64,000 bases of DNA, taken from NCBI GenBank assembly GCA_013398955.1, contig VWPU01014041.1:62001-126000 (forward strand), in the 5' to 3' direction. Source of the stretch: Callaeas wilsoni. Taxonomy: Eukaryota; Chordata; Aves; Passeriformes; Callaeidae. This document shows, piece after piece, positions 48,801 to 61,855 of the stretch. Under the pieces are notes generated by a model. The model did no database searches. It was not told where the DNA came from and worked only from the letters and a program-made list of their open reading frames with translations. Both the position numbers and the translations under genes were made by a program. Every line of letters starts with the position of its first letter. Position 1 is the stretch's first letter.

Positions 48801-51800
48801 AGTAAATTAATATCTAGCTCAAGGAAGAAACTCATGGATCCTTCATAACCTGCCTCAGAATATAATGCACTCCACTTCATTGTCTCAATTTTCTTTCCTG
48901 AAAAATAGGCTTGATAACATGCTGCATATTTTCAACTGTAGTTTTAAACTACAGTTTACAGTGTCTGAATGCATGAGTAGTCACTCTGAGTTTATCATAT
49001 TATAATTAACTTATCTATGATACATGAAAATCTGTTTTCCATCTGTTCAATGCAAAACTAGGGTTTTTTTGGTTTATCAGTTTTTAGTTAATCATCCATG
49101 TTTGTACCCCTCCATCCTCACCCATTCCCATGTTGGTTGAACTGAAAACCCAGCTTCCTCTAACTGCAGAAGTAGAGTGATGTCTTTCATGTCTTTAACT
49201 GCATCCAAAATAATATGTAAATTTTGTGTTGCATTGTAATATATTTGTAACTTACTAAGAACAGGCATTCTTTGTACAAACATGATTATCATCTTTAGGT
49301 GTGCTTTCTTCCATTCCCTATTAATTCCTTAACTGCTACACTCTTTCATCTTGCATCAATTAATATCAAATACCTCTCATTCAGTCTCACCCATCACTAA
49401 ATTCTTTTCAATATTTTATCTGGAGCTTCTGATAAAAACTGCAATGTAATCAATGTAATTGATGACCCAAAAACTACTGGTATGCTCAGACCCAGAAGCT
49501 GGCAATGGAATGAAAACCACTTTACTTAACATGCCATCCTCAGAGGCAGTTTAGCCACTACCAGGTGAGCAGTTAAATAATCCCTACAACTAGAGTAAAA
49601 ACTTCTGGAAAAGTAAAACCAACAGCCAGTCAGAAGCAACATGAGTTGGCATCCTGGACACATGTGCTGGAAAACAAGAGAAGAATATCCCTTCTATTTG
49701 TTAAGCTATTGCTTCACAGTTACACAAATCCTTCAATTTCAGGTGGCAGTGGAAGAAAAGGTTTGATTTAACCACTGTCCTAAAATACGTAAAAATCTAC
49801 TGAAAAATTAATTGCATACTTATGATCAGGAGCATGGTTGTCTTGATAAGAATTACAAGACATGCAGGTTATAGGATTCTGACCTCCCTTTTTCAGTCTG
49901 TAAATTTCACAGTCTTAGACAGCAGAATGGCTTCAAATGACTTGAAAAGAAAAAAATGAGAAAACTTGCGTATTTGTATATCCAAATCCATTTACTTGAG
50001 ACAATATGTAACTTGAAAAGCATCCAAGTCCAGAACAGAGATGTTACCAATGTCTTCAAAGTTTTGGTTGTTCTCAAAATAGTGAGAGAAACAGTGCTGT
50101 TACCTTTGCCACGCTATCTGTGTGAGTAACTCCATTAAAGACCAGGCTAGCCTCTCAGAAACTTCTTTTACTCAATCAATGACCTCGTTTCCATGGCAGG
50201 CTAACACAAGGTGCCATTGATGATGACTTGATTTCCTTTCGCATCTGAAGTGGAAAAGGAGAAGACAGACTAAATGAAATCCCATCCATCTTAATGAAAT
50301 ACAATTATATTCTCCTTATTAATCATTTAAAAATCAATATGTCTCTTCTTGGCAAACCCCGCCAGAATTTGTCATTCTGTGCCAGGCCCCAATACATCTT
50401 GTCCTGTAGTGATTTTTATAAGTTCAGACACCTGTTTCCCAGGGTAAATAACAGAGTCTCTTTGTGTTGTGATGAGAGCGCAAAGAATGACACTGGCAGG
50501 GAGGCTGAAAAGACAGTCTACACATTTTAATCAGTAAAAACAAGCATTTCTTTCCTGTGGACATTTTTAAATGAGTAGTGTTCACTAGAAAAAAAAAAGG
50601 GGTTAGAGAACAAAAAACCTACAGGTCAATTGATACGTACAGTTTTATATAGAGCATTATTTATCTTGTCAGCAATAGATTCCTCCTTAAATAATCTTAC
50701 TTATTGCATGGGATGGTAATAATTGTATGAACTTGCGTGCATATCTCAAGGCCTGAAAGAACAGTGTGAGTTGGAATTCTTCCTATACCAATTTCTGCTG
50801 TTTTACAGACTTGCAGAAAGAACAATTCTCGCTATATCCAAATATATCCATTTTCTCTACTTTAGATGCAGTAAATACTTAAAATCTTCAGCAACTGCAG
50901 CATGCATTGTATTGAAATAAAATGGAAGTACTAATTGAAAAACGTTTGTGAGAGGCTGCTCTAGTACTTTAAGGATATTACCAACAATAACAGGAAATCT
51001 CAGAAAGATATTTATATCACATAGGACACTGGGATACTAATTAAAATTTGTGCAAGGAGGAGTTAAATTTCAGCCTTTTTTCCCTTTGGGAAATACCTAA
51101 AAGTCGTGGATAAAGTTTTAAGGAAAACAATCATCAAGAAATCATACCATTTTGAAAACAGCCATCTTATGGATGCTGCTTCAGCCAACCATTCCCACAC
51201 AGAGTCATTGATGATCTCACGAGTGTGTCATTAATGTGTCTCCAGTGGGTGAAAAAGACAACTCACTGCAGCACCAGGATGAAACTCTGGGTCCCTTCAC
51301 TCCAGCCATGGTGTGGGGCAGCCACAATCCTAGACACCTCTTACATTCCCATTCCTCCCTGTTCCTCATATTGGAGTGGTTTGTGGGAAACCCTGCTAAG
51401 TGCCTCAGCTTCTCCGTGACATTTCACATTGGCCATGAAAAGTTGCAACCACCAGGATTTCATCTGATGTGTAACTGATTAAAAAAAAGCTGCCAAATTA
51501 GCTGAATTTTTCCAGAAAGAAAAGAAACATAGCTGAAATAACTGACAGGGGAAAGGAACTCACAAACAAGTCTGACAAGATTACAAAAGCACCCTCCCAA
51601 CTCCTGTTCACCTCTTTGAGACTTGTGATACTATGAAGTTTGCTCTGCACAGCTATGCAAAACATGCAGCGCTTGCAGAGCCAGAAGGGAATATACAGCA
51701 GCGTGTGTTACCATTTGCTGCTGGTGTTGATTTCTTCTCTTTGTTCTATTAACCTCCTCTGCTTTATGTTCAAAAATGGAGTCAAATACCTTTCACGACA

Positions 51801-52017
51801 ATTCAATATTTACCTGCCCAAAGTAAATAAGAGATCCCCGAAGACCTACATTCGATATGTATTGAGTTTCTAATAAATCCTGTTTGCACATGGAAATACA
51901 AGACTTGCCAGGATGGATGATATTTCAAACCCTGTTAGTCCAATAGTCTGCCTTAGTAAACAGCACCAAGGTGCTTCAGAGAAAGGTAAAAGAAATCCAG
52001 CAATAAACAGATATATA
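42881..52017. other. Unique non-coding DNA
   Basis: A GC-richer patch lies at about 43.0-43.6 kb and another at 45.3-45.8 kb, neither with paired splice signals or a recognised product. A palindrome lies at 48934. An open frame of about 133 codons at 48409-48810 has no family resemblance. No transposon is recognisable over these 9 kb. Confidence 0.55.
48934..48956. other. Perfect 23-bp palindrome (11-bp arms, 1-nt centre)
   Basis: AACTGTAGTTT is followed by a single T and its exact reverse complement AAACTACAGTT. Such a close inverted repeat can form a cruciform or be a dimeric protein-binding site, but nothing nearby shows a role. Confidence 0.75.
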
Positions 52018-52120
52018 GATTTATGTAATTCAGTCTATGAGGGACTTCTGGAGGGCATCTGACCCAAGCTCCACTCAAAGCAATGCCCATTTTCAGGTCA
52101 GATTTGCTGTTTGGACAGAG
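52018..52120 (-). mobile_element. CR1 LINE 3' end fragment, degraded
   Basis: The plus strand contains GAGGGACTTCTGGAGGGCAT, CTGACCCAAGCTCCACTCAA and AAGCAATGCCC, matching in order the complement of a CR1 3' UTR (GGGACTTCTGGAGGTCATCT, then AGTCCAAGC...CTCAAAGCAGGG). The terminal ATTCTATG repeats are no longer clear. The minus-strand open frame across 51953-52360 passes through this relic and is not a gene. Confidence 0.7.
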
Positions 52121-53226
52121 AACATGCAGGTAGGGCCTGAGATGTGATGGGAGGACAAGTCCTCGCATGCCACCAGGCATACCAGAGCAAGAGTTATGGG
52201 CAGGCCTGTGAGCATTCATACTCCTCACACACACAGAGATGTGCAAACTATGCAGGAGAGCATTCACATGGCATTTGCAGTCACTTCTGAGACGGCTCTT
52301 AAGAGCTATCAAGCATTTTTCTATGTTCCTTATAGTAAATAAAATAAAATGTCCAATCAAAGTAGCATTGCTACCCGGACAGGAAATGTAGTGGGAAGTA
52401 GCAAGGTACTAACACAGACACAGTCCTCTGGCACACACTGCCACAAGTGGTCTTGCAAAATTAAGAAACATCCTCTGCTACCTAATTTGTATCCCCTATA
52501 AATATGTTCTAGCTAGCGATAACTAATTGTAATTTCAAAAGTTTGTAATAAATACAGTAGAATAAAATAATGGGAAATTAAAGGGTTTTTTCCCTCCCAC
52601 AGCCTGCTTGAAAGGTTTTATTCTTGTCTCTTACTTCACATTATACAATTGAATATTGTACTTTTAATAGACAATATTTACTTTACAGAAAACCTGCATA
52701 AACATTTCAAACAAATTTACTAAGTGTAATAGATTTGTTTTCCAAGTCCTGTGGCCTCTGCTGTTCCCATAGGCATAGTCTGATAAGTCTGATATAGTTT
52801 GTTTGGGTTTAAAATAGGAAAAAAATAGATGCAGTAGTTCCTAATTCTTATTCACAAAAAGGATTTTCACGTGTGGTATGTGTGAGATTTTTGTGGGATT
52901 TTCTTGTTCAAACCTTAACAGAGGCATTGTCAAAATAAAAACCTACCAATAGAAAGTTGCTTTTCATAAAGTCTATTATTTTGCAGCATTTCTTTTATCA
53001 GTGTGAGCTTTTTTTTCAGCTCCATAGGCTTTAGGGTTGAAATTGTACATCAGTATTTCATGCAGAACCTTCAGCAGCTGGAATAACTCTAGTGATCAGG
53101 AATTAGGAAAATGTTAATGAATCTGCTGATAACGCAGTCCAGAGTTAGGGGTTGTCACAGAAGAAAGAGGTGGTCACACGAAAGTATAAATGTGGCACTA
53201 TCTCAAATGGCATCAGTGTGCACCTT

Positions 53227-53583
53227 TCACAGCATTTGCCCCACCTTACTGACAGACACCTCAAAGTTTAGTTCCTCAGCCAAGACAGAAGGGAATGCAA
53301 TGGGCATCTCCAGAGTCAAGTCATCCCATCCTAAGACAGGAACCTGGGCACCAGGCTTGGCCTGCCACTTCGATGCTGAACTTACAACAGGAAATATGAG
53401 CTTGCTCTCCTTCAGGAAATACTGATGATGATTCTTCCCACAAACTACGGGATCATTAGGTGGAGGAGATGAAGAAGCAGAATGACTAATACCAGGATGA
53501 CTACTTGTCAGCACTGCGTCCTTGAAAACTGTATTATCCCAGGCTGCATCAGGTTCGGTATTTCCAGAAGCAGAAAACAATCA
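53227..53583 (-). other. 117-codon minus-strand open frame, status unknown
   Basis: The frame is open from an in-frame TGA (53583-53581) to a TGA at 53229-53227. It contains segments such as SHSASSSPPPNDPVVCGKNH and VPVLGWDDLTLEMPIAFPSV, with a balanced composition. Inside it, GATGCAG|CC is a weak acceptor and CCTGTT|GTAAGTTC a good donor, so a smaller internal exon is conceivable. There is no credible ATG near the start. The plus-strand open frame over 53111-53425 is its shadow. I recognise no family, and chance remains likely. Confidence 0.2.
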
Positions 53584-56500
53584 ACAGCCCCTGTTTAAGG
53601 ATTTGTACAGGGGGACTCATAAGGACCACAAAGCCCCATTGTGGTCAAACATGTTTAAGATCGATTAGTTTAAAGAGTAGGTGCTGAACAGAAACAATTG
53701 AAGGAAAGAAACACCTATTTTATTAGAGGAGCCCAACAGCGCACTGCATGTTTAACAGAGCAGAACAAAGGCTAAGAGGTGCCGTGATTGCTGTCTATAA
53801 ATGTATCGGGGGTAAGCAGCAGGGAGGAAGAAAGCTATTCGCATTGAAGGACAGCGCTGACACAAAACAAATAGGTATAAAACAGCCATAACTATGCTGG
53901 AAATTACAAGAGGATTTCTAACCATCAGAGGAGTGAAATATTTCCTAACAGGAATAGAGAAGAACAAAACCACAATGATTTTAACTTTGGACCATGATGT
54001 GTTTATGAATGGGATTAGAGATGATGTGATTATCCTCCATATTCAAGGACTAATTTAATGATTAAGGAAGTCGCCTCACTTCATACACCCCAGGTATTTA
54101 GCGGCTTACTGCCTAAATACAATAGGCTCATGGCCATTTGCATTTAGCCCATTGTTGAAATCTGTCATCTACACAAGTTTAATCTCTACATTTAATATTT
54201 ACCAAATAATAAACTATAGTTACATATTTAGATAGGAAAAAACCCCACACAGCGCCTATTATTTCCTCTTTTTCACACTGTACTCTCACAATTTTCTCAT
54301 ATATTTCTTCACATTAAATCCTTATCTTTAAGTTCCTACAGAAACACTAATATTTGTACAGGTAGAAACTACATGGAAATGTCACTACTTCCGTCTCTGT
54401 AAACTTTTCTGTATAATCTGTTCCAAAATAATGGAGCTGATTTCCTTTCAAAAAAACCAAAAAAATCTTTAATTTATTCAGACCGGTGTATTATCTTCTA
54501 CTTTTATTTGTCTCCTTATTTCATTTTTCAACTCACATGAAATTCCCTACTTTCTTTCCATTATTCGTCCACTCTTGTTGTCCAAATTCAAAATTGGTGG
54601 AAAGAAAGTTAAATCGTTTAGAGTCAAGAATAAAATCATTTTTCAAATGTCAAGGAAAGGGAGGGATTAATGCACTTTGATGTTAATACCATGTCTTTTG
54701 TAGTTTTCCTGTTTGTTTGTTTTCATCTTTCCCTATTGTCAACAATGCACCACATTTTATAGGCAGCCTAACACAGACCAGATGCTGATTAAAGGAAAAG
54801 TCGTTTTCACTGTGACATTTAAAAAAATATCACTTGCTCTAGTCTAAATGCTATATTCCTAATGAGTTTTATTTTATTAACTGTTGTGTGAAAATACAAT
54901 GAGCTTATATTTAATTGAAACAGAATTTTTTACAGCTAACTTGATGGACTGTGACTAGGCAGTTAAGATTGACCAGAATCCTCCTGCTGTCTACCCTGAG
55001 GGCTGGAATATAAGGTGCAGGCACACATGGCTGTTCACTCCCATGCATCCATGTGGCTGGACTAGACTGACTGCTTCGCTCCATGGCACGTGCTGACACT
55101 CTTCTGCTACTGCTCCCTTCTTCTCTGGATCTTATCATCTTCCTTTCCTTCTGGATTCATCAATTCCAGAGGCTGACTGTCTTTAACTTAAATGAACCCT
55201 AATTTTCACCAGTCATCACCTCAGCAGGCATTTGTAGATACAGTTGTACCTATGGCGTGTCTGTAGATAATGGTATGCCTTTTACATCTACAGAAGACAT
55301 AAATTGTCCCAAATGCTGGTAGACTAAAGAGACATTGAAAATGGAAGTCAAAGAGCAGGAGTAAAAACCTCGCACATGACATAAAACTTAGTAGCGGTAA
55401 AAAAAATGTTATTACATGATTATTTTTATGACATTGTGGAACACATCTGTTCACTTTGGCTTAAAATAAAAATTAATTTTACCTGAGGTGCAAGTGGAAA
55501 ATATAAGGGTATGTTTCATTATGCTTTAATTTTTGAAATAAGCTCCCATAATAGAACAGTGTTGTGCAGAGAGTTCATTGTTACAGGCTTCACAGGAACT
55601 AGACGAATAGGTCACTTCAGGCCTAATCCTGGAACAACGAAACTTAGTAAAATTGCTGCTGGATTTAAGATGACCATGACCTGCTTCTCCCAGCTGAAAA
55701 GGAGTGGCACCCCTCCCAACCTTTCCATAGCGAAACATGATATGCTTTTCCCTCTACATCATATTTGTACTGTGAACAGCAGGCAGTGACAAAGGGTTCT
55801 TTTCTTAGCACTGTATCTTTAACAACATCAGCACTCATAAAGCAATGAGTAAACACAGATGAAGTAATCCAGAGGATAAATTACCGAATTTGTAAGTGTA
55901 CCTGTTGCTTTTATAGGAAAAAGCAGGGAGAACAGCCCCAGCTTTACATATTATTTGCATCTCTATTCAAGAGTATTTGCAATGCCGGACACGGAATGAA
56001 AAGACATTCAGAATCCTTTGACCTATAAAATCCAAATATCGGTTCACCTGACTTTCAAGTCATTACCACCTGATTGTCATCACTGCCCCCCAGATCAAGA
56101 TGTAGCAAATGGCTGACCTGGAGTGATTGATCAGTGGGGAAGAGGGGTAGGGCATTACTCAGAGGCCCAGAGTATAAAATTTCCAGACACATTTTCCTGT
56201 CACCAGAAAGAAAGTTGTACCTCACTCTTGACATACTGCTCATTTTGAAGCTCGAGGTTCACTGCTCTGTCATCATTTCTAGGGCATGGCTGGATATTAG
56301 CATGTCCTATGCAGTCAGGCCTTCCCTAGACTTGCAAATTAACAAATTAAGACTTTAAATTATTATCCAAGCGTCACCATACAACAAGCCATGGCAAGCT
56401 GTTATTCATAGGGTTTTGGCCACAGCTGGCAGTTTATGGCTATCACAGGGCTTGGTCTCAATGTGTTCCATCTCCCTACAGCAAGCAGATATGGCTTATG

Positions 56501-56765
56501 TGAAATATATTCCTTTGCCTGGTACCTTCTCTTTCTCCAGGTCCAAAATGCAATTGCTACTAGCTTCTTCACTATCCTTTGGGCTCCTTGGGATCTCACC
56601 TTCTCAACAGTACTGTCAGAATTCTCCTTCTAACTGAAACCCTCGATAGGCATTTTAGCAGCTAATGTATGTGATTACAGCCACTCCAACTGCTGTCAGC
56701 TCTACAATTAAAGGAAATCTAATTTTTCTTTGTCTTAGATTTCCATTACTGAAGTTCTCTTTCAG

Positions 56766-57161
56766 AAATGGATGAATACCCCCCAAAAACCCCCAAAACT
56801 ACACAGCACATTAACAAGAGAAAATAGAACTTGGGCGACAAATTCTGTAGCCCAGTTCATGAAAAGACTGATCCCAGTTAGTTTAGATGCTCACTTAAGG
56901 AGGCCAAAAGGCACTACCCACAGAAAGTTAGAAGAAGACAGAAGAACAAATAGCCCAGGAGTGTCTCTAGATTTTCAGGATGTCCCAGTGGCACATCATT
57001 TTCATAGCTTCTGCCTAAAACAGCAGAGGGATAAGAGTTTATCTGACTGTGATTTCTTTTTGTCAAGTATCTTCCATCTTGCCAGAGAGGAAGGTGCTAC
57101 AGATAGACACATAAGACACCTGGGAAGCTGCAAAGAAAAGATTAAGAAGTGTTCAGCTTGA
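56766..57161 (+). other. Open segment of about 130 codons after a good acceptor, status unknown
   Basis: A pyrimidine-rich tract ending GTTCTCTTTCAG (56765) is followed by one frame open from 56766 to a TGA at 57159-57161. The first ATG is at 56772. Residues are mostly polar and basic, for example RLIPVSLDAHLRRPKGTTHR and HLAREEGATDRHIRHLGSC. No donor is needed if it is a terminal exon, but no obvious AATAAA was seen close downstream. It may be an exon of a non-coding transcript, a terminal coding exon, or chance. I do not recognise it. Confidence 0.22.
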
Positions 57162-58308
57162 CAAATGCTGAAAAATCATGTTTCTTATAATCCAGGTGAA
57201 CAAATCTTCTGTATTCAAGCTATTATTGCCTAGTATGTAAGGAAGGATTTCCGAATGTATATCCTAGACAAGGGCTATTAAAATATCAGATCCAGCTATG
57301 ACCTGGGTTGTGAATACGGTCTGCCCAGACTATGACTATGTTCCAGATGTGAGATGATCATTCCATCCATTGCATTCCTCCTTCATATGTCCCACCTCCC
57401 TCTAGGCTTTGAGGGACCAAACACAGTACAAGGTCAGGCAGCAGGGGTGGTACGTATCTTGCTGCCCTGGGAGAACCTGCAGACCACATCCTGGAAAAAT
57501 ACCTCAATAAACCTTGGTAAAAATAAATCCAGCAACTTTATTTAACATACTCCAAAAGAGACCATTTGGAGAAAAACAATTCTATTAATAATCAGGGCCA
57601 ATTATTTACTTCAGGACAAGTCCTCTGGCCTGGATACTTCCCTGCAAGTAGGCTGTCATTTCCTATACTCATGCTGATCCCATATACATGGCCATATCCT
57701 TAGTTTATGTAAATAACTGCAGCACTGTTAACATAGGCAAAGCTGTGTCAACTTAGACCAGCTGAGGGTAAGACTGAAGCTCTTATGACATAAGTAGAGA
57801 CAGACAGGAGGATATAAAAGAAGGAAACACCCTTAACCACAAAACAATAAAAATAGTGCAAATCATTACAGTTCATACCTAAAACTGTAGACAAAATAAA
57901 TGGCATCATACTGGATTTGCGACAGGAATTTGCAAGGAAAGCAGACAGGCACCATCACTTTATTCCAGCTTTGTGCCCATAATTTCTAACACAGTAACAC
58001 TGGGGAAAAGATAAAGCAAGTCTCTGCAGCCTCTGGTTCTAGTTGTACAAACACAATATATTCTTTCAGAGTGGGGAAATCACGCATATGTAACTCTTCC
58101 TTTGTGTGTGCGTGTCTGAGTCTCTAAGACCATGAATGAATACGGCAAGTTAATTCTTAAACAAATCTGTCAGAAAAAGACCAAAAAAGTGCCTTGACTA
58201 AGACAAATATGGCATCATTAGCAACCTCACTGTTAGCTACCAGAGAGCCCATACAGGACCTAACCACAGATTTCACAAGCCCTTTGCTCATAGAAAAATT
58301 CCTTAGTA

Positions 58309-58324
58309 TTTTTTTTTTTTTTTT
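58309..58324 (+). repeat. T16 homopolymer
   Basis: An uninterrupted run of sixteen T. No transposon body is recognisable on either side, so it is scored as simple sequence. Confidence 0.9.
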
Positions 58325-61300
58325 GCTTATATACCGTGGATATCTTTTCCTTACCTGCTTCAAAGAAGTTTGTAATATTTCCAAATTTTGGTAGCAGAGA
58401 GGAAAGAGGACTTCAAAGGACAGCTCATGTTCAGACTCATGTTTTGCAGACAGACATTATCTTTCTAACTCACCATCCCCAGACTGGTAGATGTGAAAAA
58501 CCTCAAACTTTTAATTGTTTACAATCTAGATACAGTGGTCCAGACTGAGGATTTTGGCAGTCACAAAGCCAAATAGCTAAAAAGTTCCTTAGCTTTGGCT
58601 ATTGTGAATATGGCAAAACTCAGCACCTGCTGAAACAAAAATAATTGTGTTGTGTTTTAAGACCATGGGACTGGTTTTCAGCTGCACCTGAAACAGGACT
58701 GATATAAAACACTTTCACAGAAAGTTTTGGAAAAGGAGTGGAAATTTTCTTATTTATTTGTGCTCCATTCCATGTGTGCATAACACTTCACAATATGGGA
58801 TCCTGGTACTTGTGCATGGGTTGGGATATTCTCAGATTACAGCCATTCAATTCTTGTTTTCTTACTGAAGATTAATAATAAGGAAATGTTAACTAAAATT
58901 TGCTGCTTGGAAACACAGTAAAGACTTTGGTCATGTTTCCTTGAAATCCACTATAAAAGGAAAAGGCAAAGCTATGCCCCATGAACAAAACCAAATCCAA
59001 AACTCTTCCCCAGAACCAGACACCTTTCACAGTGTGACATATCACACAGTAATACACCACAGTGATTCAGACTTAAATTGAAGAAGACTGAGAAGTAGCA
59101 TTCATATTTCTTTAACATGGTTGAAGCACTGAAGAGTCCATGATTAAAAGCAGTACTAGGAATACAGTTTGCTTTCCTCAGAATTGATCTTCTATTGTTT
59201 GCTTAGTCCAGCTGTGGTGTAACATGTAACACCTTGTGTGAATTTCTTCCTCGGTCAGGGATTATCACTATCACAGTGATTCAAAAGCTCTAACACAAGT
59301 GAGTTTATTGTTTTCAATATTTTCATTTAAGTGCTTTAATCAATATCTGCCAAGACAATTAAAGGGCTCAAATAGCTTCCAAGAGGAATTTTCCCTCAGA
59401 ATCGATCTCTTTTTTAAAATTTTTTTTTATTTATTCCCCTATTTAATTTATTTTTAACACTAACAAAAAAAGTTAACATCATTTCCCCAAACTCATCCAC
59501 TATTCTTATTCTTGTTTTATAAAGGAAATGAAATTTGTCATGCTGCTATACATCATTTACACTGCAGTACAATGTCCCATCTGTGTGTCAAGCACAAAAC
59601 AAAAGCATTTTGTGAAAAATTGCTAAAGTAGTAATGATTTTTGTCCTCAACTCTTTGTTTTGCCTTTCAATAAAGAAGGCGACATGTGCCACAAATGATA
59701 TATTATTGTTTAAGTACAACCCTAGTAACACAGTGCATAACCAAAACCATGTTTCACAGCAGAGAAACTATAGTTTACTGCCCCTATGGCTCTGATGAGA
59801 ATATAATGTTCTACAGTTTATAAATGCTTTGAGGTCAACACATGATTTACTTCAGCTTGTTCATCCAATGAGCAGGAGGTCCAAAAATATATCAAGCTAT
59901 TAGACAGCCCACTGGAAGCTTGGCGGAGGCTCCCAGTGATGGAAAGCATGCCATGGAAGCCTCTCTGTCAACTGGAGATGAGATAATTAGATCCAGGTAA
60001 TACATTGGAGCCCCATCAGGGAACAGGACAGCAAACATGTCATCTTTACGATTTTTTCTCATCCTCCCCAGTACCACTGGCCTGAGATAGTAAAAAGTGT
60101 GAAGGATTCATCAGTTCCCGGCAAAAGCACAGCAGTGGGATAATCAAGCTATCATCTCTCCATTGTCCTCATTATCCAGAGACCTGGTGTTCTGTATAAA
60201 CAGCAAAACAACATCAACTATAGATTGAGGAGCCATGCTAGTTAGCTCCAGCCTTTGTTTTATGTTCCAGGGTAATGCCACACAACACTGTTGGGCTGGA
60301 ATCTTGCAATACCGAAAAGGCGCTTGAGAGCCCATATTTAAGTTACAAAAAATATTTTGTGCAAAAATCTCTTTCTACTGATTAGAGGTTCAACCCTTAG
60401 ACTAAATATTCCTAAACGGAATATTCTGGTGGATCAGACCAGAATGTATGACTGCTGGGGTAAAGTGATATTATACACTACATTCAGCTAAAACCATAAC
60501 TCCCTGGCCTTTTTTCTCATGCACATCACTATGCATACATTTTTTTGGAGGACCCACTAGCTAAAATTTGAGAGTGGAGAGTTGCTAAAAGGAGAATCCA
60601 AGTGCTTAAGAGTAGCAATTCCTTTGCATAAGAAAGGTAATTGAAAAACACCCATCCATGTGTTAGCACAAAAAAATGTGCTTCATACTCAAATCAACAA
60701 GTAGATGTTTAGAAGATGCTTATGCTTTCCTTAGACACTCATGCACCCTTGAAAACTAGGCAAAAAAAAAGAATTTAGAGAAACTGTGGTCAGAAATCAA
60801 AATAACTTTGAAAACAATGTATTCTAAATACATAATCTTTTCCATTTTCCGGGCTTTTTATATTCACAGAAAAAGCAGAAGGATAGTTTCAGTTATGACT
60901 GATCCGACATTGAAAAATCGGTCTTATATGTGATCATTGATTTTTGCTAGCTTCTAACTTTTTAATATAGTTATATAAATATATACACACACATTATAGA
61001 CAGCAAAATTCCTTTTCCCAAAAACATAGAGATGACTCGTTTCATTTCCTTTCCTGGTGGCTGACACTTAGAGAAATCTTTCTTTTCCCTTCTTCTTTCT
61101 CTCACTCACACATTGCACATAGGTAAAGGAAGTAGGTTATGGGGGGAAAAAGAAAAAGAAGAATCTCTTATCTCAGCTGCAAAAGTCCTCTTGAAGTCTC
61201 ACTGTTGTCAGCAGCACAGCCTCTCCCTGGAGAAACTGATGGACTAACTTCATGTGCTTTATCCACATTTGCACTATCATATTTTATTTTTCCCGAATAT

Positions 61301-61777
61301 ATATGTTCTGTGAACACCCCAGGAGAGGAAAACAAGAGGTGGCTCTTGCATATTGGGAACAGATTAACTCCATTTCACACTTCAGTCTTAAATCTGAAGC
61401 CATGATAGTCCACAATCATCATGATCGAATGTACAGCTTAAGCATGTAGAAATTGAAATTAAATTTCTAAATAATCATATAAATAAATACATCCATGGCT
61501 CAGAAAATATTTACTGCCATGGCATATATCCAACATTGCTTTTAGTTCTTTTTCCACAAAATATTAGAAGGAAAAAAAACCTTAAAGGAAAGAAATTACT
61601 AATATTGCAAGCATGAAGTGAATTCTAAAGACAATCACAAAACTCAGAACTCAGACAACACTACCTCTAGAAAAGCAAGCTGAATAAAACATCCTGAAAG
61701 TAGAATGCAGGACAAAAATGTATTTTTTCCAATTGCCACCTAAGTAAAATTGATTTTTCTATTCTCCTCCTTTATAG

Positions 61778-61855
61778 GTATGACAGTGAGTATCTTCATG
61801 GAGCTCCAGAAACCTAAGAGAGCAGTTGTGGCAACCATCATTGATGTCACCAAAG
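61778..61855 (+). CDS. Probable 78-bp internal coding exon of an unidentified gene
   Basis: This is the strongest coding signal in the window. A long pyrimidine tract ending CTATTCTCCTCCTTTATAG (AG at 61776-61777) abuts the segment, and CACCAAAG|GTGAGTAA, a near-perfect donor with GT at 61856-61857, closes it. Only one of three frames is open: two bases (GT) completing a codon, 25 full codons, then one base. The exon is therefore symmetric, phase 1 at both ends, and a multiple of three, so it could be skipped without shifting the frame. The peptide is MTVSIFMELQKPKR followed by AVVATIIDVTK, without cysteine, looking like beta-strands. Phase 1-1 exons are frequent in extracellular domains, but I cannot name the gene. 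The ATG at the left could instead be a start codon. Confidence 0.55.

Larger units (their letters stand above)
52121..61777. other. Mostly unique non-coding DNA
   Basis: Holds two unexplained open frames (53227-53583 minus, 56766-57161 plus) and a T16 run (58309). No transposon or RNA gene was recognised in the remainder. Confidence 0.55.

Noticed and set aside
48409..48810. 133-codon plus-strand open frame
   Set aside because: Overlaps open frames on the opposite strand and shows no motif; consistent with chance.
51953..52360. 135-codon minus-strand open frame
   Set aside because: It runs through a degraded CR1 fragment and has no splice or family support.
60428..60450. Possible second copy of the ancient LINE 3' end (GGATCAGACCAGAATG)
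   Set aside because: Only about 12 bases match and the expected downstream text is absent.
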